64,000 nt of DNA from Enterobacteriaceae bacterium RIT691 (GCA_009668205.1 WJYM01000004.1:124001-188000); one strand, 5' to 3'; numbered from the stretch's first letter, positions 44,225 to 56,990 are shown. Made by a program: numbers and translations. The notes: generated by a model from the letters alone, not told the origin.

Positions 44225-44278
44225 CGCCAAGGTTTAGAAACGTAACCCGCTTTTGCGGTTAATTGAAATGGAAAGTGT

Positions 44279-45565
44279 ATGAAGAACTGGAAAACGCTGC
44301 TTCTCGGTATCGCCATGGTTGCGAATACCAGTTTCGCTGCCCCTCAGGTTGTCGATAAAGTAGCAGCTGTTGTAAATAACGGTGTGGTACTGGAAAGCGA
44401 CGTTGATGGCATGATGCAGTCGGTCAAAGGGCAGGCAGGCCAGGCTGGCCAACAGCTGCCAGATGATACAACGCTGCGTCATCAGATTCTGGAACGTCTG
44501 ATTATGGATCAGATTATCCTGCAGATGGGGCAGAAAATGGGCGTTAAGGTGACTGACGAACAGCTCGACCAGGCCATCGCCAACATCGCCAAACAAAACA
44601 ACATGTCCATGGATCAGATGCGCAGCCGTCTGGCCTACGATGGCATGAACTACAACACGTATCGCGCACAGATCCGTAAAGAGATGACTATCTCCGAAGT
44701 GCGTAATAACGAAGTTCGTCGCCGCATTACCGTTCTGCCACAGGAAGTTGACGCGCTGGCGTCTCAGATTGGTAATCAGAACGATGCCAGCACCGAGCTG
44801 AACCTGAGCCACATTCTGATCCCACTGCCGGAAAACCCAACGTCCGATCAGGTTAGCGAAGCAGAAAGCCAGGCGCGTTCTATTGTCGATCAGGCAAAAG
44901 GCGGCGCAGATTTCGGCAAGCTGGCTATCACCTACTCGGCTGACCAGCAGGCGCTGAAAGGTGGACAGATGGGCTGGGGACGTATTCAGGAGCTGCCTTC
45001 TATCTTTGCTCAGTCGCTGAGTACGGCGAAAAAAGGCGATGTGATTGGCCCAATCCGTTCCGGTGTAGGCTTCCACATCATCAAAGTGAATGACCTGCGT
45101 GGCCAGAGCAAGAGTATTTCTGTGACGGAAGTGCACTCCCGCCACATTCTGCTTAAGCCATCGCCAATCATGACTGACGATCAGGCTCGTGCAAAGCTGG
45201 AACAAGTGGCTGCCGATATTAAGAGCGGTAAAACCACCTTTGATAAAGCGGCAAAAGAGCTGTCTCAGGATCCTGGCTCTGCCAATCAGGGCGGCGATCT
45301 CGGCTGGGGGACTCCGGACATGTACGATCCCGCGTTCCGTGATGCTCTGATGAAACTCAGCAAAGGTGAGCTCAGCGCGCCGGTTCACTCTTCCTTCGGC
45401 TGGCACCTGATTCAGTTGCTGGATACCCGCAACGTCGATCGTACCGATGCAGCCCAGAAAGACCGTGCTTATCGTATGCTGATGAACCGTAAGTTCTCAG
45501 AAGAAGCGGCGACCTGGATGCAGGAACAACGTGCCAGTGCGTACGTGAAAATTCTGAGCAACTAA
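44279..45565 (+). CDS. surA: Periplasmic chaperone and peptidyl-prolyl isomerase SurA
   Basis: Main chaperone for outer-membrane proteins, including LptD encoded next to it. It has 428 residues as in E. coli. The signal peptide is residues 1-20 (NTSFA before APQVV). Then come the N-terminal chaperone domain and two parvulin domains (starting near [10 protein letters not shown] and [10 protein letters not shown]). Its stop overlaps the pdxA start (TAATG). Confidence 0.97.
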   Translation: MKNWKTLLLGIAMVANTSFAAPQVVDKVAAVVNNGVVLESDVDGMMQSVKGQAGQAGQQLPDDTTLRHQILERLIMDQIILQMGQKMGVKVTDEQLDQAIANIAKQNNMSMDQMRSRLAYDGMNYNTYRAQIRKEMTISEVRNNEVRRRITVLPQEVDALASQIGNQNDASTELNLSHILIPLPENPTSDQVSEAESQARSIVDQAKGGADFGKLAITYSADQQALKGGQMGWGRIQELPSIFAQSLSTAKKGDVIGPIRSGVGFHIIKVNDLRGQSKSISVTEVHSRHILLKPSPIMTDDQARAKLEQVAADIKSGKTTFDKAAKELSQDPGSANQGGDLGWGTPDMYDPAFRDALMKLSKGELSAPVHSSFGWHLIQLLDTRNVDRTDAAQKDRAYRMLMNRKFSEEAATWMQEQRASAYVKILSN

Positions 45566-46554
45566 TGACCCCCATCCAACGTGTTGTCATCACTCCCGGC
45601 GAACCCGCCGGGATTGGTCCGGACCTGGTGGTTCAGTTGGCCCAGCGAGACTGGCCCGTTGAACTGGTCGTGTGTGCCGATGAAACGCTTTTGACAGACC
45701 GGGCAGCAATGCTCGGTTTGCCGTTAACGCTCCTGCCCTACAACGCTTCTGAATCCGCCCAACCACAGCAAGCGGGAACGCTGACGCTGCTTCCTGTAGA
45801 CCTTCATGCCAACGTCACGCCCGGCAAGCTGGATGTCCGCAACGGGGCATACGTGGTGGAGACATTGGCCCGTGCTTGCGATGGGGCGACAAGCGGTGAG
45901 TTCGCCGCGCTCATTACCGGTCCGGTGCAGAAAAGCATTATCAACGATGCCGGGATCCCCTTCATCGGGCATACCGAATTCTTTGAAGAGCGCTCCCGCA
46001 CGCAAAAAGTCGTGATGATGCTGGCCACGGAAGAGCTGCGCGTTGCGCTGGCAACCACACATTTGCCGCTTAAAGCCATTAGCGATGCCATCACGCCGGA
46101 ACTCTTGCATGAAGTCATCACTATTTTGCACCACGACCTGCAAACCAAATTTGGCATCAAACAGCCTCGGGTGCTGGTTTGTGGTCTGAATCCCCACGCC
46201 GGTGAAGGTGGACATATGGGGATGGAAGAGATCGACACGATCATTCCGGTTCTGGACGCGCTGCGTGCAAAAGGCATGAATCTGAGCGGGCCGCTGCCGG
46301 CTGACACCCTTTTTCAGCCCAAATATCTTGATCATGCCGATGCTGTCCTTGCGATGTACCACGATCAGGGCCTGCCCGTGCTAAAATACCAGGGTTTCGG
46401 CCGCGCAGTGAACATCACGCTCGGTTTACCTTTTATCCGTACGTCCGTGGATCACGGCACCGCACTTGAACTTGCGGGCCAGGGAAAAGCAAACGTCGGC
46501 AGTTTTATTACGGCGCTTAATCTCGCCATCAAAATGATTGTTAACTCTCAATGA
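45565..46554 (+). CDS. pdxA: 4-hydroxythreonine-4-phosphate dehydrogenase
   Basis: NAD-dependent step of pyridoxal 5'-phosphate synthesis. It has 329 residues as in E. coli. The signatures are [13 protein letters not shown] near the N-terminus, GHTEFFEE, and the metal-binding His residues in [14 protein letters not shown] and MYHDQG. It overlaps both surA (1 bp) and rsmA (4 bp). Confidence 0.97.
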   Translation: MTPIQRVVITPGEPAGIGPDLVVQLAQRDWPVELVVCADETLLTDRAAMLGLPLTLLPYNASESAQPQQAGTLTLLPVDLHANVTPGKLDVRNGAYVVETLARACDGATSGEFAALITGPVQKSIINDAGIPFIGHTEFFEERSRTQKVVMMLATEELRVALATTHLPLKAISDAITPELLHEVITILHHDLQTKFGIKQPRVLVCGLNPHAGEGGHMGMEEIDTIIPVLDALRAKGMNLSGPLPADTLFQPKYLDHADAVLAMYHDQGLPVLKYQGFGRAVNITLGLPFIRTSVDHGTALELAGQGKANVGSFITALNLAIKMIVNSQ

Positions 46555-47375
46555 ATAATCGAGTCCATCAGGGCCACTTAGCCCGTAAACGCTTCGGGCA
46601 AAACTTCCTCAACGATCAGTTTGTGATCGACAGCATCGTCTCGGCCATCAACCCGCAGAAAGGTCAGGCCATGGTTGAAATCGGCCCGGGTCTGGCAGCA
46701 CTGACCGAGCCGGTTGGCGAACGTCTTGACGAACTGACCGTCATCGAACTGGACCGCGATCTGGCAGCCCGCCTGCAGACGCACCCTTTCCTTGGCCCAA
46801 AACTGACCATTTACCAGCAGGATGCGATGACCATGAACTTCGGCGAACTGTCGGAGAAAATGGGTCAGCCGCTGCGTGTGTTCGGCAACCTGCCGTACAA
46901 CATCTCCACCCCGCTGATGTTCCACCTGTTTAGCTATACTAATGCCATTGCCGACATGCACTTCATGCTGCAAAAAGAAGTGGTGAATCGCCTGGTTGCA
47001 GGCCCAAACAGTAAAGCGTATGGTCGTTTAAGCGTGATGGCGCAGTATTACTGCAACGTAATACCTGTGCTGGAAGTGCCGCCAACAGCCTTCACACCAC
47101 CGCCGAAAGTCGATTCCGCCGTTGTCCGCCTGGTGCCGCACGGCAGCAACAAGCCTTACCCGGTGAAAGACGTGCGCGTCCTGAGTCGTATTACAACCGA
47201 AGCGTTTAACCAACGCCGTAAAACGATTCGTAACAGCCTCGGCAACCTCTTCTCTGTAGAAAGACTGACGGAGCTGGGTGTCGATCCGACGATGCGTGCG
47301 GAAAATATCTCTGTCGCTCAGTATTGCCGCATGGCGAACTGGCTGGCAGAAAATGCGCCCACGAAGGAGAGCTAA
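46551..47375 (+). CDS. rsmA: 16S rRNA dimethyladenosine transferase (A1518/A1519)
   Basis: SAM-dependent enzyme (KsgA) that dimethylates two adenines in helix 45 of 16S rRNA. It has 274 residues (273 in E. coli). The QNFLND N-terminal motif, the SAM motif [10 protein letters not shown] and the catalytic NLPYNIS are intact, so kasugamycin sensitivity would be expected. It overlaps the pdxA stop by 4 bp. Confidence 0.97.
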   Translation: MNNRVHQGHLARKRFGQNFLNDQFVIDSIVSAINPQKGQAMVEIGPGLAALTEPVGERLDELTVIELDRDLAARLQTHPFLGPKLTIYQQDAMTMNFGELSEKMGQPLRVFGNLPYNISTPLMFHLFSYTNAIADMHFMLQKEVVNRLVAGPNSKAYGRLSVMAQYYCNVIPVLEVPPTAFTPPPKVDSAVVRLVPHGSNKPYPVKDVRVLSRITTEAFNQRRKTIRNSLGNLFSVERLTELGVDPTMRAENISVAQYCRMANWLAENAPTKES

Positions 47376-47378
47376 ACC

Positions 47379-47756
47379 ATGATCAATTCGCCCCGAGTTT
47401 GTGTCCAGGTGCAAAGCGTCTACATCGAAGCCCAGTCTTCGCCTGAAGATGAGCGCTATGTCTTTGCCTACACGGTCACAATCCGCAATTTGGGGCGAGG
47501 ATCGGTGCAGCTCCTCGGCCGTTATTGGCTTATCACCAATGCGCACGGCCGCGAAACCGAAGTCCAGGGCGAAGGTGTGGTGGGTGTCCAGCCTCACATT
47601 ACCCCCGGTGGCGAGTATCAGTACACCAGCGGTGCCGTGCTGGAAACACCGCTCGGCACCATGCAGGGCCACTATGACATGATCGATGCTGAGGGGAATG
47701 CCTTCAGCATCGATATTCCCGTTTTCCGTCTGGCAGTGCCAGCCCTCATCCATTAA
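47379..47756 (+). CDS. apaG: ApaG protein
   Basis: Small fibronectin-III-like protein of the ApaG/DUF525 family, cytoplasmic; its exact role is not established, although it is always near apaH. It has 125 residues as in E. coli. The [20 protein letters not shown] segment is the family signature. It lies 3 bp after rsmA and 4 bp before apaH. Confidence 0.95.
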   Translation: MINSPRVCVQVQSVYIEAQSSPEDERYVFAYTVTIRNLGRGSVQLLGRYWLITNAHGRETEVQGEGVVGVQPHITPGGEYQYTSGAVLETPLGTMQGHYDMIDAEGNAFSIDIPVFRLAVPALIH

Positions 47757-47760
47757 TACA

Positions 47761-48609
47761 ATGAGCACATACCTTATTGGCGACGTTCACGGCTGCTACG
47801 ATGAACTGATCGCGTTATTAAAGCAGGTGGAATTTACGCCAGGGCAGGACACCTTATGGCTGACGGGCGACTTAGTTGCGCGCGGCCCTGCATCGCTGGA
47901 GGTGCTGCGCTACGTCAAGTCCCTAGGGGATAGCGTTCGCCTTGTTCTGGGTAATCATGATTTGCATCTGCTGGCCGTGTTTGCCGGTATCAGCCGCAAC
48001 AAACCCAAAGACCGTCTGACGCCACTGTTAGAAGCTCCAGATGCAGACGAGCTGCTGAACTGGCTACGCCGTCAGCCGCTTTTGCAGGTAGACAAAGAGA
48101 AAAAACTGCTGATGGCCCACGCGGGGATCACCCCACAGTGGGATTTAGAAACGGCAGAACTTTGCGCCCGGGATGTAGAAGCGGTATTGAGCAGTGACTC
48201 CTATCCGTTCTTCCTTGATGCAATGTACGGTGATTTACCCAATCACTGGACGCCGGAACTTTCCGGGCTGGCGCGTCTGCGCTTTATCACTAACGCCTTC
48301 ACCCGCATGCGCTTCTGCTTCCCGAATGGGCAGTTGGATATGTACACCAAAGAGTCCCCAGAGGACGCTCCTGCGCCGCTGAAGCCATGGTTTGATATTG
48401 CAAGCCCGGTCACTGAAGAGTACAGCGTAGCCTTTGGCCACTGGGCATCGCTGGAAGGAAAGGGAACGCCTGAAGGTATTTACGGTTTGGATACAGGATG
48501 CTGCTGGGGCGGGGAATTAACCTGCCTGCGCTGGGAAGATAAGAAGATCTTTGTTCAGCCGTCCAATCGCCATCTGGACTTAGGCGAAAACGAGGCGGTT
48601 GCTTCCTGA
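47761..48609 (+). CDS. apaH: Diadenosine tetraphosphatase (symmetrical)
   Basis: Hydrolyses Ap4A to two ADP and can remove Np4 caps from RNA. I begin at the ATG at 47761 ([20 protein letters not shown]), giving 282 residues (280 in E. coli); an upstream extension would overlap apaG. The metallophosphatase motifs [17 protein letters not shown] and GNHD are present. It ends the lptD-apaH gene group. Confidence 0.96.
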   Translation: MSTYLIGDVHGCYDELIALLKQVEFTPGQDTLWLTGDLVARGPASLEVLRYVKSLGDSVRLVLGNHDLHLLAVFAGISRNKPKDRLTPLLEAPDADELLNWLRRQPLLQVDKEKKLLMAHAGITPQWDLETAELCARDVEAVLSSDSYPFFLDAMYGDLPNHWTPELSGLARLRFITNAFTRMRFCFPNGQLDMYTKESPEDAPAPLKPWFDIASPVTEEYSVAFGHWASLEGKGTPEGIYGLDTGCCWGGELTCLRWEDKKIFVQPSNRHLDLGENEAVAS

Positions 48610-48622
48610 ATTTCAGCGATGT

Positions 48623-48697
48623 TCCCCGGCGGCGCTATGCTTGCCGGGGCGACAAAACTGGCTTTGTAGGCCTGATAAGCGTAGCGCCATCAGGCAT
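48623..48697. repeat. REP elements between apaH and folA
   Basis: CCCCGGCGGCGCTATGCTTGCCGGGG forms one palindrome, and GCCTGAT-AAGCGTAGCGCC-ATCAGGC a second, matching the classical enterobacterial REP type. They lie between the ends of convergent genes. Confidence 0.85.
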
Positions 48698-48711
48698 TTC
48701 CGATAAGCACC

Positions 48712-49252
<541 letters not shown>

Positions 49253-49264
49253 CTGGCGGTAGAG

Positions 49265-49292
49265 TAAAGAAGACGAAATATTTTCGTCTTCT
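49265..49292 (-). terminator. Terminator of kefFC
   Basis: On the minus strand a GAAGACGAAA / TTTCGTCTTC 10-bp stem with a 3-base loop is followed by TTTACTC. It lies 14 bp after the kefC stop. Confidence 0.75.
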
Positions 49293-49305
49293 CGTTAAGT
49301 GACGG

Positions 49306-51171
49306 TTAAACCGAAGGTTTCGTTTCCGGCTCATCGGCCGGATTGCCCGTATGCTTGCCCTCTTCTGTGCCTTGCCAGCCGTGCCGCTGAATAATCGACA
49401 AATTACTGCGATCTTCGTTGATGATATCCGTCAGCATGGCACTGGTTCGTTTAAAGACCGCAGCAAAGGAGGCATCATCTTCCTCCGCCATATCCACCAT
49501 CTCTTCAACCATCCGCACATTAAAGCGGCGGAAGACATCCGCACGTTCTCGCGCCTCGTAGGGGCCAAGCCCTAACGCTTCCAACGTCATTCGCCCGGAT
49601 TTCAGCGCAGCTTCGAAAGTTTCACGTTCTGGTGCTTCAATGCCCGCCTGACGCAGCTGAATATAGTGATCGATATCGCGGGCACGCGCGATAATCCTCA
49701 GATGAGGGAAATGCTCTTTCGCCAGCTCCGCCAGCTGTACGCTGGTTTTTGGATCGTCGATGGCGTTAATCAGCACTTCTGCTTTGGCGGCACCCGCTGA
49801 CTCCAGCAGATCCACCCGTGTTGCATCGCCGAAAAAGACCTTCATATCGAATTTGCGCAGCGTGTCGACATGGTCTGGATCGTGATCGAGGATGACCATT
49901 TTCACGCCGCTGGACAGCAGCAGTCGACCGGCGATCTGACCATAACGACCGAAGCCCGCGATAATCACCCGCGGCTGCTCTTCGTCAATTTCATCGGCTT
50001 CACGCTCCTGCTCTTTCCCGGATTTCTCCATCCGTGACAGCAGCACCAGCAGGACAGGCGTTGCCGCCATCGACAGCGCCACTGCAAGCGTGAGCGCCTT
50101 GGCCCACTCAGGATCCAGCACGTTTGCCATTTGCGCCGCGCCAAAGACCACGAAAGCAAACTCACTGCCCTGCCCCAACAGCACGGCAAACCAGCGGCGC
50201 TGCGCTTTCGGCACCCCCAGCGGACGGGCCACCAGCCACAGCATCACCATTTTGATCGCCAGGAAACCGACCAGCAGAATGACAATCCGCAGCGGATGCG
50301 TCACCAGCGTGCCAAAGTCGACGGACATCCCTACGCCGATAAAGAACAGCCCCAGCAGTAGGCCTTTGAAGGGTTCGATATCGCTTTCCAGCGCATGGCG
50401 ATATTCAGAACTCGCCAACAGCACACCCGCCAGAAATGCGCCCATCGCCATCGACAAGCCGACCTCTTCCAGCAGAAGACCGAAGCCGAACACCAGAAAC
50501 AGCGCCACAGCACTGAAGACTTCACGTAAACCCGAGCGGGCAACAAAACGCAGAACAGGGCGAGTGACATAACGCCCCAACAGCACCACCAGTACCAGCG
50601 CGCCAGCCACCTTCAGTGCCGATAAACCAAATGCCGCCAGCGTCGTGGAAGCCCCACTCGCCGCCAGCAGCGGGATCATCGCCACCAACGGGATTGCCGC
50701 GATATCCTGGAACAACAGCACCGCAAAAGCGCTGCGCCCCAGTTGGGACACCGTCAGATTGCGCTCGTTCATGGCCTGCATCGCAATCGCGGTCGAGGAA
50801 AGCGCCAGCGTCATACCAATCAGTTCAGCCACTTTCCAGTCGAGCCCCAGCAAAATGCAGAAACCGCCGATCAGTGCGCCGCAGGCCACCATTTGCAGGG
50901 CGCCTCCCCCGAAGACTGATGCCCGTAATTTCCACAAGCGTTGAGGATCTAACTCCAGGCCGATAACAAACAGCATCAGCACCACACCGATTTCGGCAAA
51001 ATGCAGAATGGCCTCGGCATCCGTGACCAGCCGTAACCCCCACGGCCCGATAATGCATCCGGCAATCAGATAGCCCAGAACGGATCCCAGCCCGAGACGG
51101 ACGGCAATCGGCACAATCAGCGCCGCCGAGCCCAGATAAATCAGCGCCTGGATTAGCGTATGGCTATCCAT
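49306..51171 (-). CDS. kefC: Glutathione-regulated potassium efflux protein KefC
   Basis: Inner-membrane K+/H+ antiporter gated by glutathione adducts, protecting against electrophiles. It has 621 residues (620 in E. coli). The N-terminal CPA2 exchanger domain has about 12 membrane segments. The KTN nucleotide-binding domain begins near residue 400 ([17 protein letters not shown]). A C-terminal cytoplasmic tail follows. It overlaps the upstream kefF by 8 bp. Confidence 0.96.
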   Translation of the reverse strand: MDSHTLIQALIYLGSAALIVPIAVRLGLGSVLGYLIAGCIIGPWGLRLVTDAEAILHFAEIGVVLMLFVIGLELDPQRLWKLRASVFGGGALQMVACGALIGGFCILLGLDWKVAELIGMTLALSSTAIAMQAMNERNLTVSQLGRSAFAVLLFQDIAAIPLVAMIPLLAASGASTTLAAFGLSALKVAGALVLVVLLGRYVTRPVLRFVARSGLREVFSAVALFLVFGFGLLLEEVGLSMAMGAFLAGVLLASSEYRHALESDIEPFKGLLLGLFFIGVGMSVDFGTLVTHPLRIVILLVGFLAIKMVMLWLVARPLGVPKAQRRWFAVLLGQGSEFAFVVFGAAQMANVLDPEWAKALTLAVALSMAATPVLLVLLSRMEKSGKEQEREADEIDEEQPRVIIAGFGRYGQIAGRLLLSSGVKMVILDHDPDHVDTLRKFDMKVFFGDATRVDLLESAGAAKAEVLINAIDDPKTSVQLAELAKEHFPHLRIIARARDIDHYIQLRQAGIEAPERETFEAALKSGRMTLEALGLGPYEARERADVFRRFNVRMVEEMVDMAEEDDASFAAVFKRTSAMLTDIINEDRSNLSIIQRHGWQGTEEGKHTGNPADEPETKPSV

Positions 51172-51694
51172 GATGCACCTCCTGCCATTCGACCAGACGT
51201 TGTTTAAAGTGGCGGGCTTGCGCCACTAGCGTTTCGTCATCACAGATAAACGTGCAGTGCATCGCAAAAGGTGGCAGCCAGTTCAGGCCGCAATACAGCG
51301 CGGTTGCCTGCAGGGGTTGTGCAAGCACGTCAAAACCCGGGAAGCTCCCAATCGCAAAATGATCTTCACCGCCGCCGGTAGTAACCGCCCACATCAGGCT
51401 TTTACCGTGCAGCGCTTTGCTGCCATGACCATAAGCCCAGCCGTGAGCCAACACTTTGTCGATCCAGAGCTTCAGAAGCGGCGGGACGCTGTACCACTGC
51501 ATGGGATGCTGCCAGATAATCAGATCGGCACGAGAAAGCGCTTCCTGCTCGGCGGCGACATCAATATTGAAATCGGGGTAAAGGTGATAAAGGGAGCGGA
51601 TTTCGACGCCGTCGATGTCCCTGACCTGCTCAAGCATCCTTCTGTTCGCATGCGAATGCTGCGGATAAGGATGTGCATAAATAATCAAAATCAT
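51164..51694 (-). CDS. kefF: KefC ancillary quinone oxidoreductase KefF
   Basis: Flavodoxin-fold NAD(P)H quinone reductase that binds and activates KefC. It has 176 residues as in E. coli. The N-terminal [15 protein letters not shown] flavin-binding segment and [17 protein letters not shown] motif are present. It is the first gene of the kefFC pair. Confidence 0.95.
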   Translation of the reverse strand: MILIIYAHPYPQHSHANRRMLEQVRDIDGVEIRSLYHLYPDFNIDVAAEQEALSRADLIIWQHPMQWYSVPPLLKLWIDKVLAHGWAYGHGSKALHGKSLMWAVTTGGGEDHFAIGSFPGFDVLAQPLQATALYCGLNWLPPFAMHCTFICDDETLVAQARHFKQRLVEWQEVHHG

Positions 51695-51799
51695 CTGTTA
51701 GCCTGCTTGTGCACTTCACTGTGTAATCAGCAGAGTGTAGTCAGATAACCGGCAGGCTAACAGTGAAGATTCGTGATCGCTTCGGTTGAATTTATTGAA

Positions 51800-52033
51800 C
51801 TAGTTATCCAGCTCGCCCATCGATTGAACCTGATCGCGGTTGATTTGCTCGGTTTTACCTGTCTCCGCGTTTTTATAGGAGACCAGACCGGTGTCGCTGT
51901 CTACCTCAGGTTTACCGTCGGTGACGATGGTTTTGCCATCGGTCGTTTTCATCGCCTGATTAGAGGAGCAGCCGGCGACGGTAAAGAGTGCCGCAGCGGC
52001 AAAAATCGAGGTCATAAGCAGAGTGTTTCGCAT
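51800..52033 (-). CDS. Small YgdI/YgdR-like lipoprotein (DUF903)
   Basis: This 77-residue protein has a lipoprotein signal peptide with lipobox VAGC and Cys22 as the acylated residue, followed by SSN. The mature part contains TTDGKTIVTDGKPEVDSDTG and the YKNAETGKTEQINRDQV block typical of the YgdI/YgdR SH3-like family. Its function is unknown. It replaces the yaaU/fix/cai block that lies between kefF and carB in E. coli, and seems to be monocistronic. Confidence 0.85.
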   Translation of the reverse strand: MRNTLLMTSIFAAAALFTVAGCSSNQAMKTTDGKTIVTDGKPEVDSDTGLVSYKNAETGKTEQINRDQVQSMGELDN

Positions 52034-52143
52034 GGTGTTCTCCCGTGCTGTGCAGTCGTTGATTAATTATCTCGCTAACCATTTTAGGCTAACTGACTGA
52101 ACGGGGATGGGAAACCAGAAGGTTCTTAACTTGAGGCGGGGGG

Positions 52144-52215
52144 TTGTAGGCCCGGCAAGCAGAGCGCCGCCGGGCAATATTACCGGGTGGCGGCTACGCC
52201 TGACCCGGCCTACGA
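52144..52215. repeat. REP pair (BIME) downstream of carB
   Basis: GTAGGCC...GCCGCCGGGC and CCGGGTGGCGGCTACGCC...GGCCTAC form two facing palindromes with an outer GTAGGCC/GGCCTAC repeat. This is the classical REP/BIME type. It follows the carB stop by only a few bases and may protect the 3' end of carAB mRNA. Confidence 0.88.
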
Positions 52216-52220
52216 GAACA

Positions 52221-55200
52221 TTACTTCCCGATTTGCGCGTGCATTTCCTGTACCGAAATCACCTTCTCGGTGGCATCCGCGTTCAGCGCCATGGCTGTCG
52301 CGAAACCGCCGTTCAGGGTGGTGTCGTAGTGCACTTTGTACTGCAGCGCGCTGCGGCGAATCAGCTTGGAGTCTTCAATCGCCTGGCGTCCTGCGGTGGT
52401 GTTGATGATGTAGGTATATTCGCCATTCTTGATACGGTCCTGAATGTGCGGACGGCCTTCATGCACCTTGTTCACCAGACGTGGGTTGATACCCGCTTCG
52501 CCCAGTACGACCGCTGTACCATGGGTCGCATCCAGCTCGAAGCCCTGTTTCAGCAGTTTCGCGGCCAGGTCGACCACACGCTCTTTATCACCTTCACGCA
52601 CGGAGAGCAGCGCACGACCCTGCTTCTTCATGGTGGAGCTGCTGCCGAGCTGCGCTTTCGCGAAGGCTTCCGCGAAGGTGCGGCCCACGCCCATCACTTC
52701 CCCGGTAGAGCGCATTTCTGGCCCTAACAGTGGGTCAACGCCCGGGAATTTGTTGAACGGCAGCACCACTTCTTTCACCGAGTAGTACGGCGGGATGATT
52801 TCCTGAGTGTGGCCCTGCTGCTTCAGGGACTGACCTACCATCACACGCGCAGCCACTTTCGCCAGCGGTAAGCCGGTCGCTTTAGAGACAAACGGCACGG
52901 TACGCGCCGCACGCGGGTTCACTTCAATCAGGTAGACTTCGTTGTCTTTCACCGCAAACTGCACGTTCATCAGGCCGCGAACCTGCAGCTCGAACGCCAG
53001 TTTTTGCACCTGCTCGCGCATCACGTCCTGAATTTCTTTGCTCAGGGTATATGCCGGCAGTGAACATGCAGAGTCACCAGAGTGAACGCCCGCCTGCTCG
53101 ATGTGCTCCATAATGCCGCCAATCAGCACACTTTCGCCGTCGCAGATGGCATCCACATCGACTTCCACCGCATCGTCAAGGAAGCGGTCCAGCAGCACTG
53201 GCGCATCGTTAGAGACGCTGACCGCAGTCTGGAAGTAGCGGCGCAGGTCGGCTTCGTCATACACGATTTCCATCGCGCGGCCGCCCAGTACGTAGGACGG
53301 GCGCACCACCAGCGGATAGCCGATGTCTTTCGCCTTCTCAACGGCCATTTCGATGGTGGTCACCGTGGCGTTCGCAGGCTGTTTCAGCTTCAGACGGTCA
53401 ACCGCCTGCTGGAAACGCTCACGGTCTTCAGCACGGTCAATCGCATCCGGGCTGGTGCCGATAACCGGCACGCCAGCGGCTTCCAGCGCACGCGCCAGTT
53501 TCAGCGGGGTCTGGCCGCCGTACTGGACGATAACGCCTTTCGGCTTCTCGATACGCACGATTTCCAGCACGTCTTCGAAGGTTACCGGTTCGAAGTACAG
53601 GCGGTCAGACGTGTCGTAGTCGGTCGATACGGTTTCCGGGTTACAGTTGACCATGATGGTCTCGTAACCGTCTTCACGCAGCGCCAGAGACGCATGTACG
53701 CAGCAGTAGTCGAATTCGATACCCTGACCGATACGGTTCGGGCCGCCGCCGAGGACCATGATTTTATCGCGGTCAACGGACGGATTCGCTTCACACTCTT
53801 CTTCATACGTGGAGTACATGTAAGCGGTATCGGTAGAGAATTCTGCCGCACAGGTGTCGACACGCTTGTAAACCGGGTGCAGGTTAAACTGTTCGCGCAG
53901 CTTGCGAATTTCAGACTCGCGCACGCCAGCCAGTTTCGCCAGACGCGCATCGGCGAAGCCTTTACGCTTAAGCTGACGCAGGAAATCGGCATCAAGGCCG
54001 GTGATCCCCACTTCTGCCACTTTCTCTTCCAGACGGACCAGTTCTTCAATCTGCACCAAGAACCAGCGGTCAACGTTCGTCAGGTTGAAGACGCCGTCGA
54101 CAGAGAGGCCTGCGCGGAACGCATCAGCGATATACCAGATACGCTCAGCGCCCGCATCTTTCAGCTCACGGCGAATTTTGGTCAGCGCTTCCGGGTCATC
54201 CAGGCTCACTTTCGGGTCAAAACCTGTGGCGCCCACTTCCAGGCCACGCAGCGCTTTCTGCAAGGATTCCTGCTGGGTGCGGCCAATCGCCATCACTTCA
54301 CCGACAGATTTCATCTGGGTGGTCAGACGGTCATTGGCGCCAACAAATTTCTCGAAGTTGAAGCGAGGGATTTTGGTGACCACGTAGTCGATAGACGGTT
54401 CGAACGACGCAGGCGTTTTGCCGCCGGTGATGTCGTTCATCAGCTCATCGAGGGTGTAACCCACCGCCAGTTTCGCCGCCACTTTCGCAATCGGGAAGCC
54501 GGTCGCTTTCGATGCCAGCGCGGAGGAGCGGGACACACGTGGGTTCATTTCGATAACAATCAGGCGACCGTTTTTCGGGTTCACGGAGAACTGAACGTTC
54601 GAACCGCCGGTTTCCACGCCGATTTCACGCAGCACCGCCATCGAGGCGTTACGCATGATTTGGTATTCTTTGTCGGTCAGGGTCTGAGCCGGTGCGACGG
54701 TGATAGAGTCGCCGGTGTGGATACCCATCGCGTCGAAGTTTTCGATAGAGCAGACGATGATGCAGTTGTCGTTCTTATCGCGAACCACTTCCATCTCGTA
54801 CTCTTTCCAACCAATCAAAGATTCGTCGATCAGCAGCTCGTTGGTCGGAGAGAGATCCAGACCGCGTTCGCAGATTTCTTCGAACTCTTCGCGGTTGTAG
54901 GCGATACCACCACCGGTGCCACCCATGGTGAAGCTAGGTCGGATGATGCAAGGGAATCCCACGTCAGCGGCAACCGCCAGCGCTTCTTCCATGGTGTGTG
55001 CGATACCGGAACGCGCAGTATCCAGACCGATTTTCTTCATCGCCACGTCAAAACGGCGACGGTCTTCTGCTTTATCAATCGCATCCGCGGTCGCACCGAT
55101 CATGGTCACGCCGAACTCTGCCAGCACGCCCTGACGTTCCAGTTCCAGCGCACAGTTCAGTGCCGTCTGGCCGCCCATGGTTGGCAGCACCGCATCCGGG

Positions 55201-55445
55201 CGCTCTTTTTCGATGATTTTGCGGACCACTTCCCAATGAATCGGCTCGATGTAGGTCGCATCGGCCATTTCCGGGTCGGTCATGATGGTGGCCGGGTTGG
55301 AGTTCACCAGAATAACGCGGTAACCCTCTTCACGCAGCGCTTTACACGCCTGGGCACCCGAGTAGTCGAATTCGCAGGCCTGGCCGATAACGATCGGGCC
55401 AGCGCCAAGGATCAGGATGCTTTTTATGTCTGTACGTTTTGGCAT
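52221..55445 (-). CDS. carB: Carbamoyl-phosphate synthase, large subunit
   Basis: Synthesises carbamoyl phosphate from ammonia (supplied by CarA), bicarbonate and two ATP, for arginine and pyrimidines. It has 1074 residues (1073 in E. coli). There are two homologous ATP-grasp halves (starting near residues 1 and 550), an oligomerisation domain between them, and a C-terminal MGS-like allosteric domain (residues about 935-1074) for UMP, IMP and ornithine. It is 18 bp downstream of carA. Confidence 0.98.
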   Translation of the reverse strand: MPKRTDIKSILILGAGPIVIGQACEFDYSGAQACKALREEGYRVILVNSNPATIMTDPEMADATYIEPIHWEVVRKIIEKERPDAVLPTMGGQTALNCALELERQGVLAEFGVTMIGATADAIDKAEDRRRFDVAMKKIGLDTARSGIAHTMEEALAVAADVGFPCIIRPSFTMGGTGGGIAYNREEFEEICERGLDLSPTNELLIDESLIGWKEYEMEVVRDKNDNCIIVCSIENFDAMGIHTGDSITVAPAQTLTDKEYQIMRNASMAVLREIGVETGGSNVQFSVNPKNGRLIVIEMNPRVSRSSALASKATGFPIAKVAAKLAVGYTLDELMNDITGGKTPASFEPSIDYVVTKIPRFNFEKFVGANDRLTTQMKSVGEVMAIGRTQQESLQKALRGLEVGATGFDPKVSLDDPEALTKIRRELKDAGAERIWYIADAFRAGLSVDGVFNLTNVDRWFLVQIEELVRLEEKVAEVGITGLDADFLRQLKRKGFADARLAKLAGVRESEIRKLREQFNLHPVYKRVDTCAAEFSTDTAYMYSTYEEECEANPSVDRDKIMVLGGGPNRIGQGIEFDYCCVHASLALREDGYETIMVNCNPETVSTDYDTSDRLYFEPVTFEDVLEIVRIEKPKGVIVQYGGQTPLKLARALEAAGVPVIGTSPDAIDRAEDRERFQQAVDRLKLKQPANATVTTIEMAVEKAKDIGYPLVVRPSYVLGGRAMEIVYDEADLRRYFQTAVSVSNDAPVLLDRFLDDAVEVDVDAICDGESVLIGGIMEHIEQAGVHSGDSACSLPAYTLSKEIQDVMREQVQKLAFELQVRGLMNVQFAVKDNEVYLIEVNPRAARTVPFVSKATGLPLAKVAARVMVGQSLKQQGHTQEIIPPYYSVKEVVLPFNKFPGVDPLLGPEMRSTGEVMGVGRTFAEAFAKAQLGSSSTMKKQGRALLSVREGDKERVVDLAAKLLKQGFELDATHGTAVVLGEAGINPRLVNKVHEGRPHIQDRIKNGEYTYIINTTAGRQAIEDSKLIRRSALQYKVHYDTTLNGGFATAMALNADATEKVISVQEMHAQIGK

Positions 55446-55463
55446 GGTCTTCTCGGCTCCTGA

Positions 55464-56612
55464 TTATTTAGCGGTCTTACGGTATTGCTCAATAAGTTCG
55501 ATGAAGTGATCGAACAGCGGCGCAGCATCATGCGGGCCTGGGCTCGCTTCCGGGTGGCCCTGGAAACTGAACGCCGGCTTATCCGTGCGATGAATACCCT
55601 GCAGGGTATGGTCGAACAGTGACTTGTGGGTCACTCGCAGGTTGGTAGGCATGGACGCTTCATCCACCGCAAAACCGTGGTTCTGCGCGGTAATCATCAC
55701 GGTGTTGTTGTCGATATCTTTAACCGGATGGTTGCCGCCATGGTGGCCGAACTTCATCTTGACGGTCTTCGCACCGCTTGCCAGAGCCAGCAGCTGATGG
55801 CCGAGACAGATGCCAAAGACCGGAATGTCGGTCTGGAGGAATTGTGTAATCGCGGTAATCGCGTAGTCACACGGAGCCGGGTCACCCGGGCCGTTGGAGA
55901 GGAAAATGCCGTCCGGATTCATCTTCAGGACGTCTTCCGCAGACGTCTGCGCCGGCACCACCGTCAGGCGGCAGCCGCGATCCACCAGCATGCGCAGAAT
56001 GTTGCGCTTCGCACCGTAGTCATAGGCTACGACGTGGAACGGCAGCTCTTCTTCTTTCTTCGCTTCTGGCAGTTCGCCTGCCAGAGTCCAGCTGCCCTGC
56101 GTCCAGCTGTAGCTTTCAGCGGTCGTCACTTCTTTCGCAAGATCCATGCCGTTCAGGCCCGGGAACGCTTTCGCTTTTTCCAGTGCCAGTGCTGCATCCA
56201 GGTTGTCACCTGCAATGATACAGCCGTTCTGAGCGCCCTTCTCACGCAGAATACGGGTCAATTTACGGGTATCGATATCGGCGATGGCAACGATGTTGTG
56301 ACGCTTGAGGTAAGAAGAGAGGTCTTCGGTATTGCGGTAATTGCTGGCAATCAGGGGTAAGTCACGAATGACAAGGCCTTGCGCATGTACCTGGGAAGAT
56401 TCTTCATCAGCAGCATTGGTGCCGACATTACCGATATGGGGATAAGTAAGAGTGACGATTTGGCGAGAATAGGAAGGATCAGTGAGGATTTCTTGATAAC
56501 CGGTCATTGAAGTATTGAAAACGACTTCCCCAACCGCCGAACCTGTTGCCCCTATGGCCCGACCGTGAAACTGGGTTCCGTCTTCCAGAACCAAAAGCGC
56601 TGACTTTATCAA
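55464..56612 (-). CDS. carA: Carbamoyl-phosphate synthase, small subunit
   Basis: Glutamine amidotransferase that passes ammonia to CarB. It has 382 residues as in E. coli. It begins at a TTG (56612) preceded by GGAGG; E. coli carA also uses UUG. The catalytic triad is Cys in [12 protein letters not shown] and His/Glu in [10 protein letters not shown]. Two ARG boxes upstream indicate arginine control. Confidence 0.96.
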   Translation of the reverse strand: MIKSALLVLEDGTQFHGRAIGATGSAVGEVVFNTSMTGYQEILTDPSYSRQIVTLTYPHIGNVGTNAADEESSQVHAQGLVIRDLPLIASNYRNTEDLSSYLKRHNIVAIADIDTRKLTRILREKGAQNGCIIAGDNLDAALALEKAKAFPGLNGMDLAKEVTTAESYSWTQGSWTLAGELPEAKKEEELPFHVVAYDYGAKRNILRMLVDRGCRLTVVPAQTSAEDVLKMNPDGIFLSNGPGDPAPCDYAITAITQFLQTDIPVFGICLGHQLLALASGAKTVKMKFGHHGGNHPVKDIDNNTVMITAQNHGFAVDEASMPTNLRVTHKSLFDHTLQGIHRTDKPAFSFQGHPEASPGPHDAAPLFDHFIELIEQYRKTAK

Positions 56613-56624
56613 AACATCCTCCGA

Positions 56625-56659
56625 AGAATATTCACTCAGTTTATCTGCATATTAATTCA
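56625..56659 (-). promoter_or_regulatory. Tandem ARG boxes of carAB
   Basis: On the minus strand TGAATTAATATGCA (56659-56646) and TGAGTGAATATTCT (56638-56625) match the ArgR half-site pattern TGAAT-N4-ATTCA. Their centres are exactly 21 bp apart, the canonical spacing of two 18-bp boxes with 3 bp between. Confidence 0.82.
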
Positions 56660-56677
56660 CTCACTATCATGAATCAA
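56649..56677 (-). promoter_or_regulatory. carAB proximal (P2-like) promoter
   Basis: On the minus strand TTGATT (56677-56672) and TAATAT (56654-56649) are separated by 17 bp. The -10 lies within the first ARG box, so ArgR binding should block this promoter, as for E. coli carAB P2. Confidence 0.75.
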
Positions 56678-56990
56678 CGCAAATCTGCTGCTCGCGAATT
56701 TTGTGCAAACGGCGGCATTCTGGGGAGTAACGGGGATAATGTCAACGCAAAACCGGGATTTTTTATCTATTTTTACGTCACTGGGGGCTACGGCGCTGTA
56801 AAGCAGGCAAAAAGAGCATCTAAACACCCTTCAGGAAACGCTTGCGTGCCAGGATAACTGCTCAGAGGGTGTGAGGAAAGTGAAAAAGTGGACCAAACGG
56901 TCAAAATTTACATTCAGACAACACAAAAAAGGCAGAAGACACTATCTTTTAAGCACAATGAGAAAACAAAGCGCTTAAGTGATTAAAATT
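56678..56990. other. carA upstream region
   Basis: About 310 bp without a gene. In E. coli this part holds the distal pyrimidine-controlled promoter P1 with IHF, PepA and PurR sites. I could not assign individual elements here with confidence. It is AT-rich from about 56880. Confidence 0.45.

Noticed and set aside
53082-55463. A 793-codon open frame on the plus strand opposite carB
   Set aside because: It runs exactly antisense to carB, matches no family and is rich in Arg, His and Phe, as expected from reading the complement of a GC3-rich gene.
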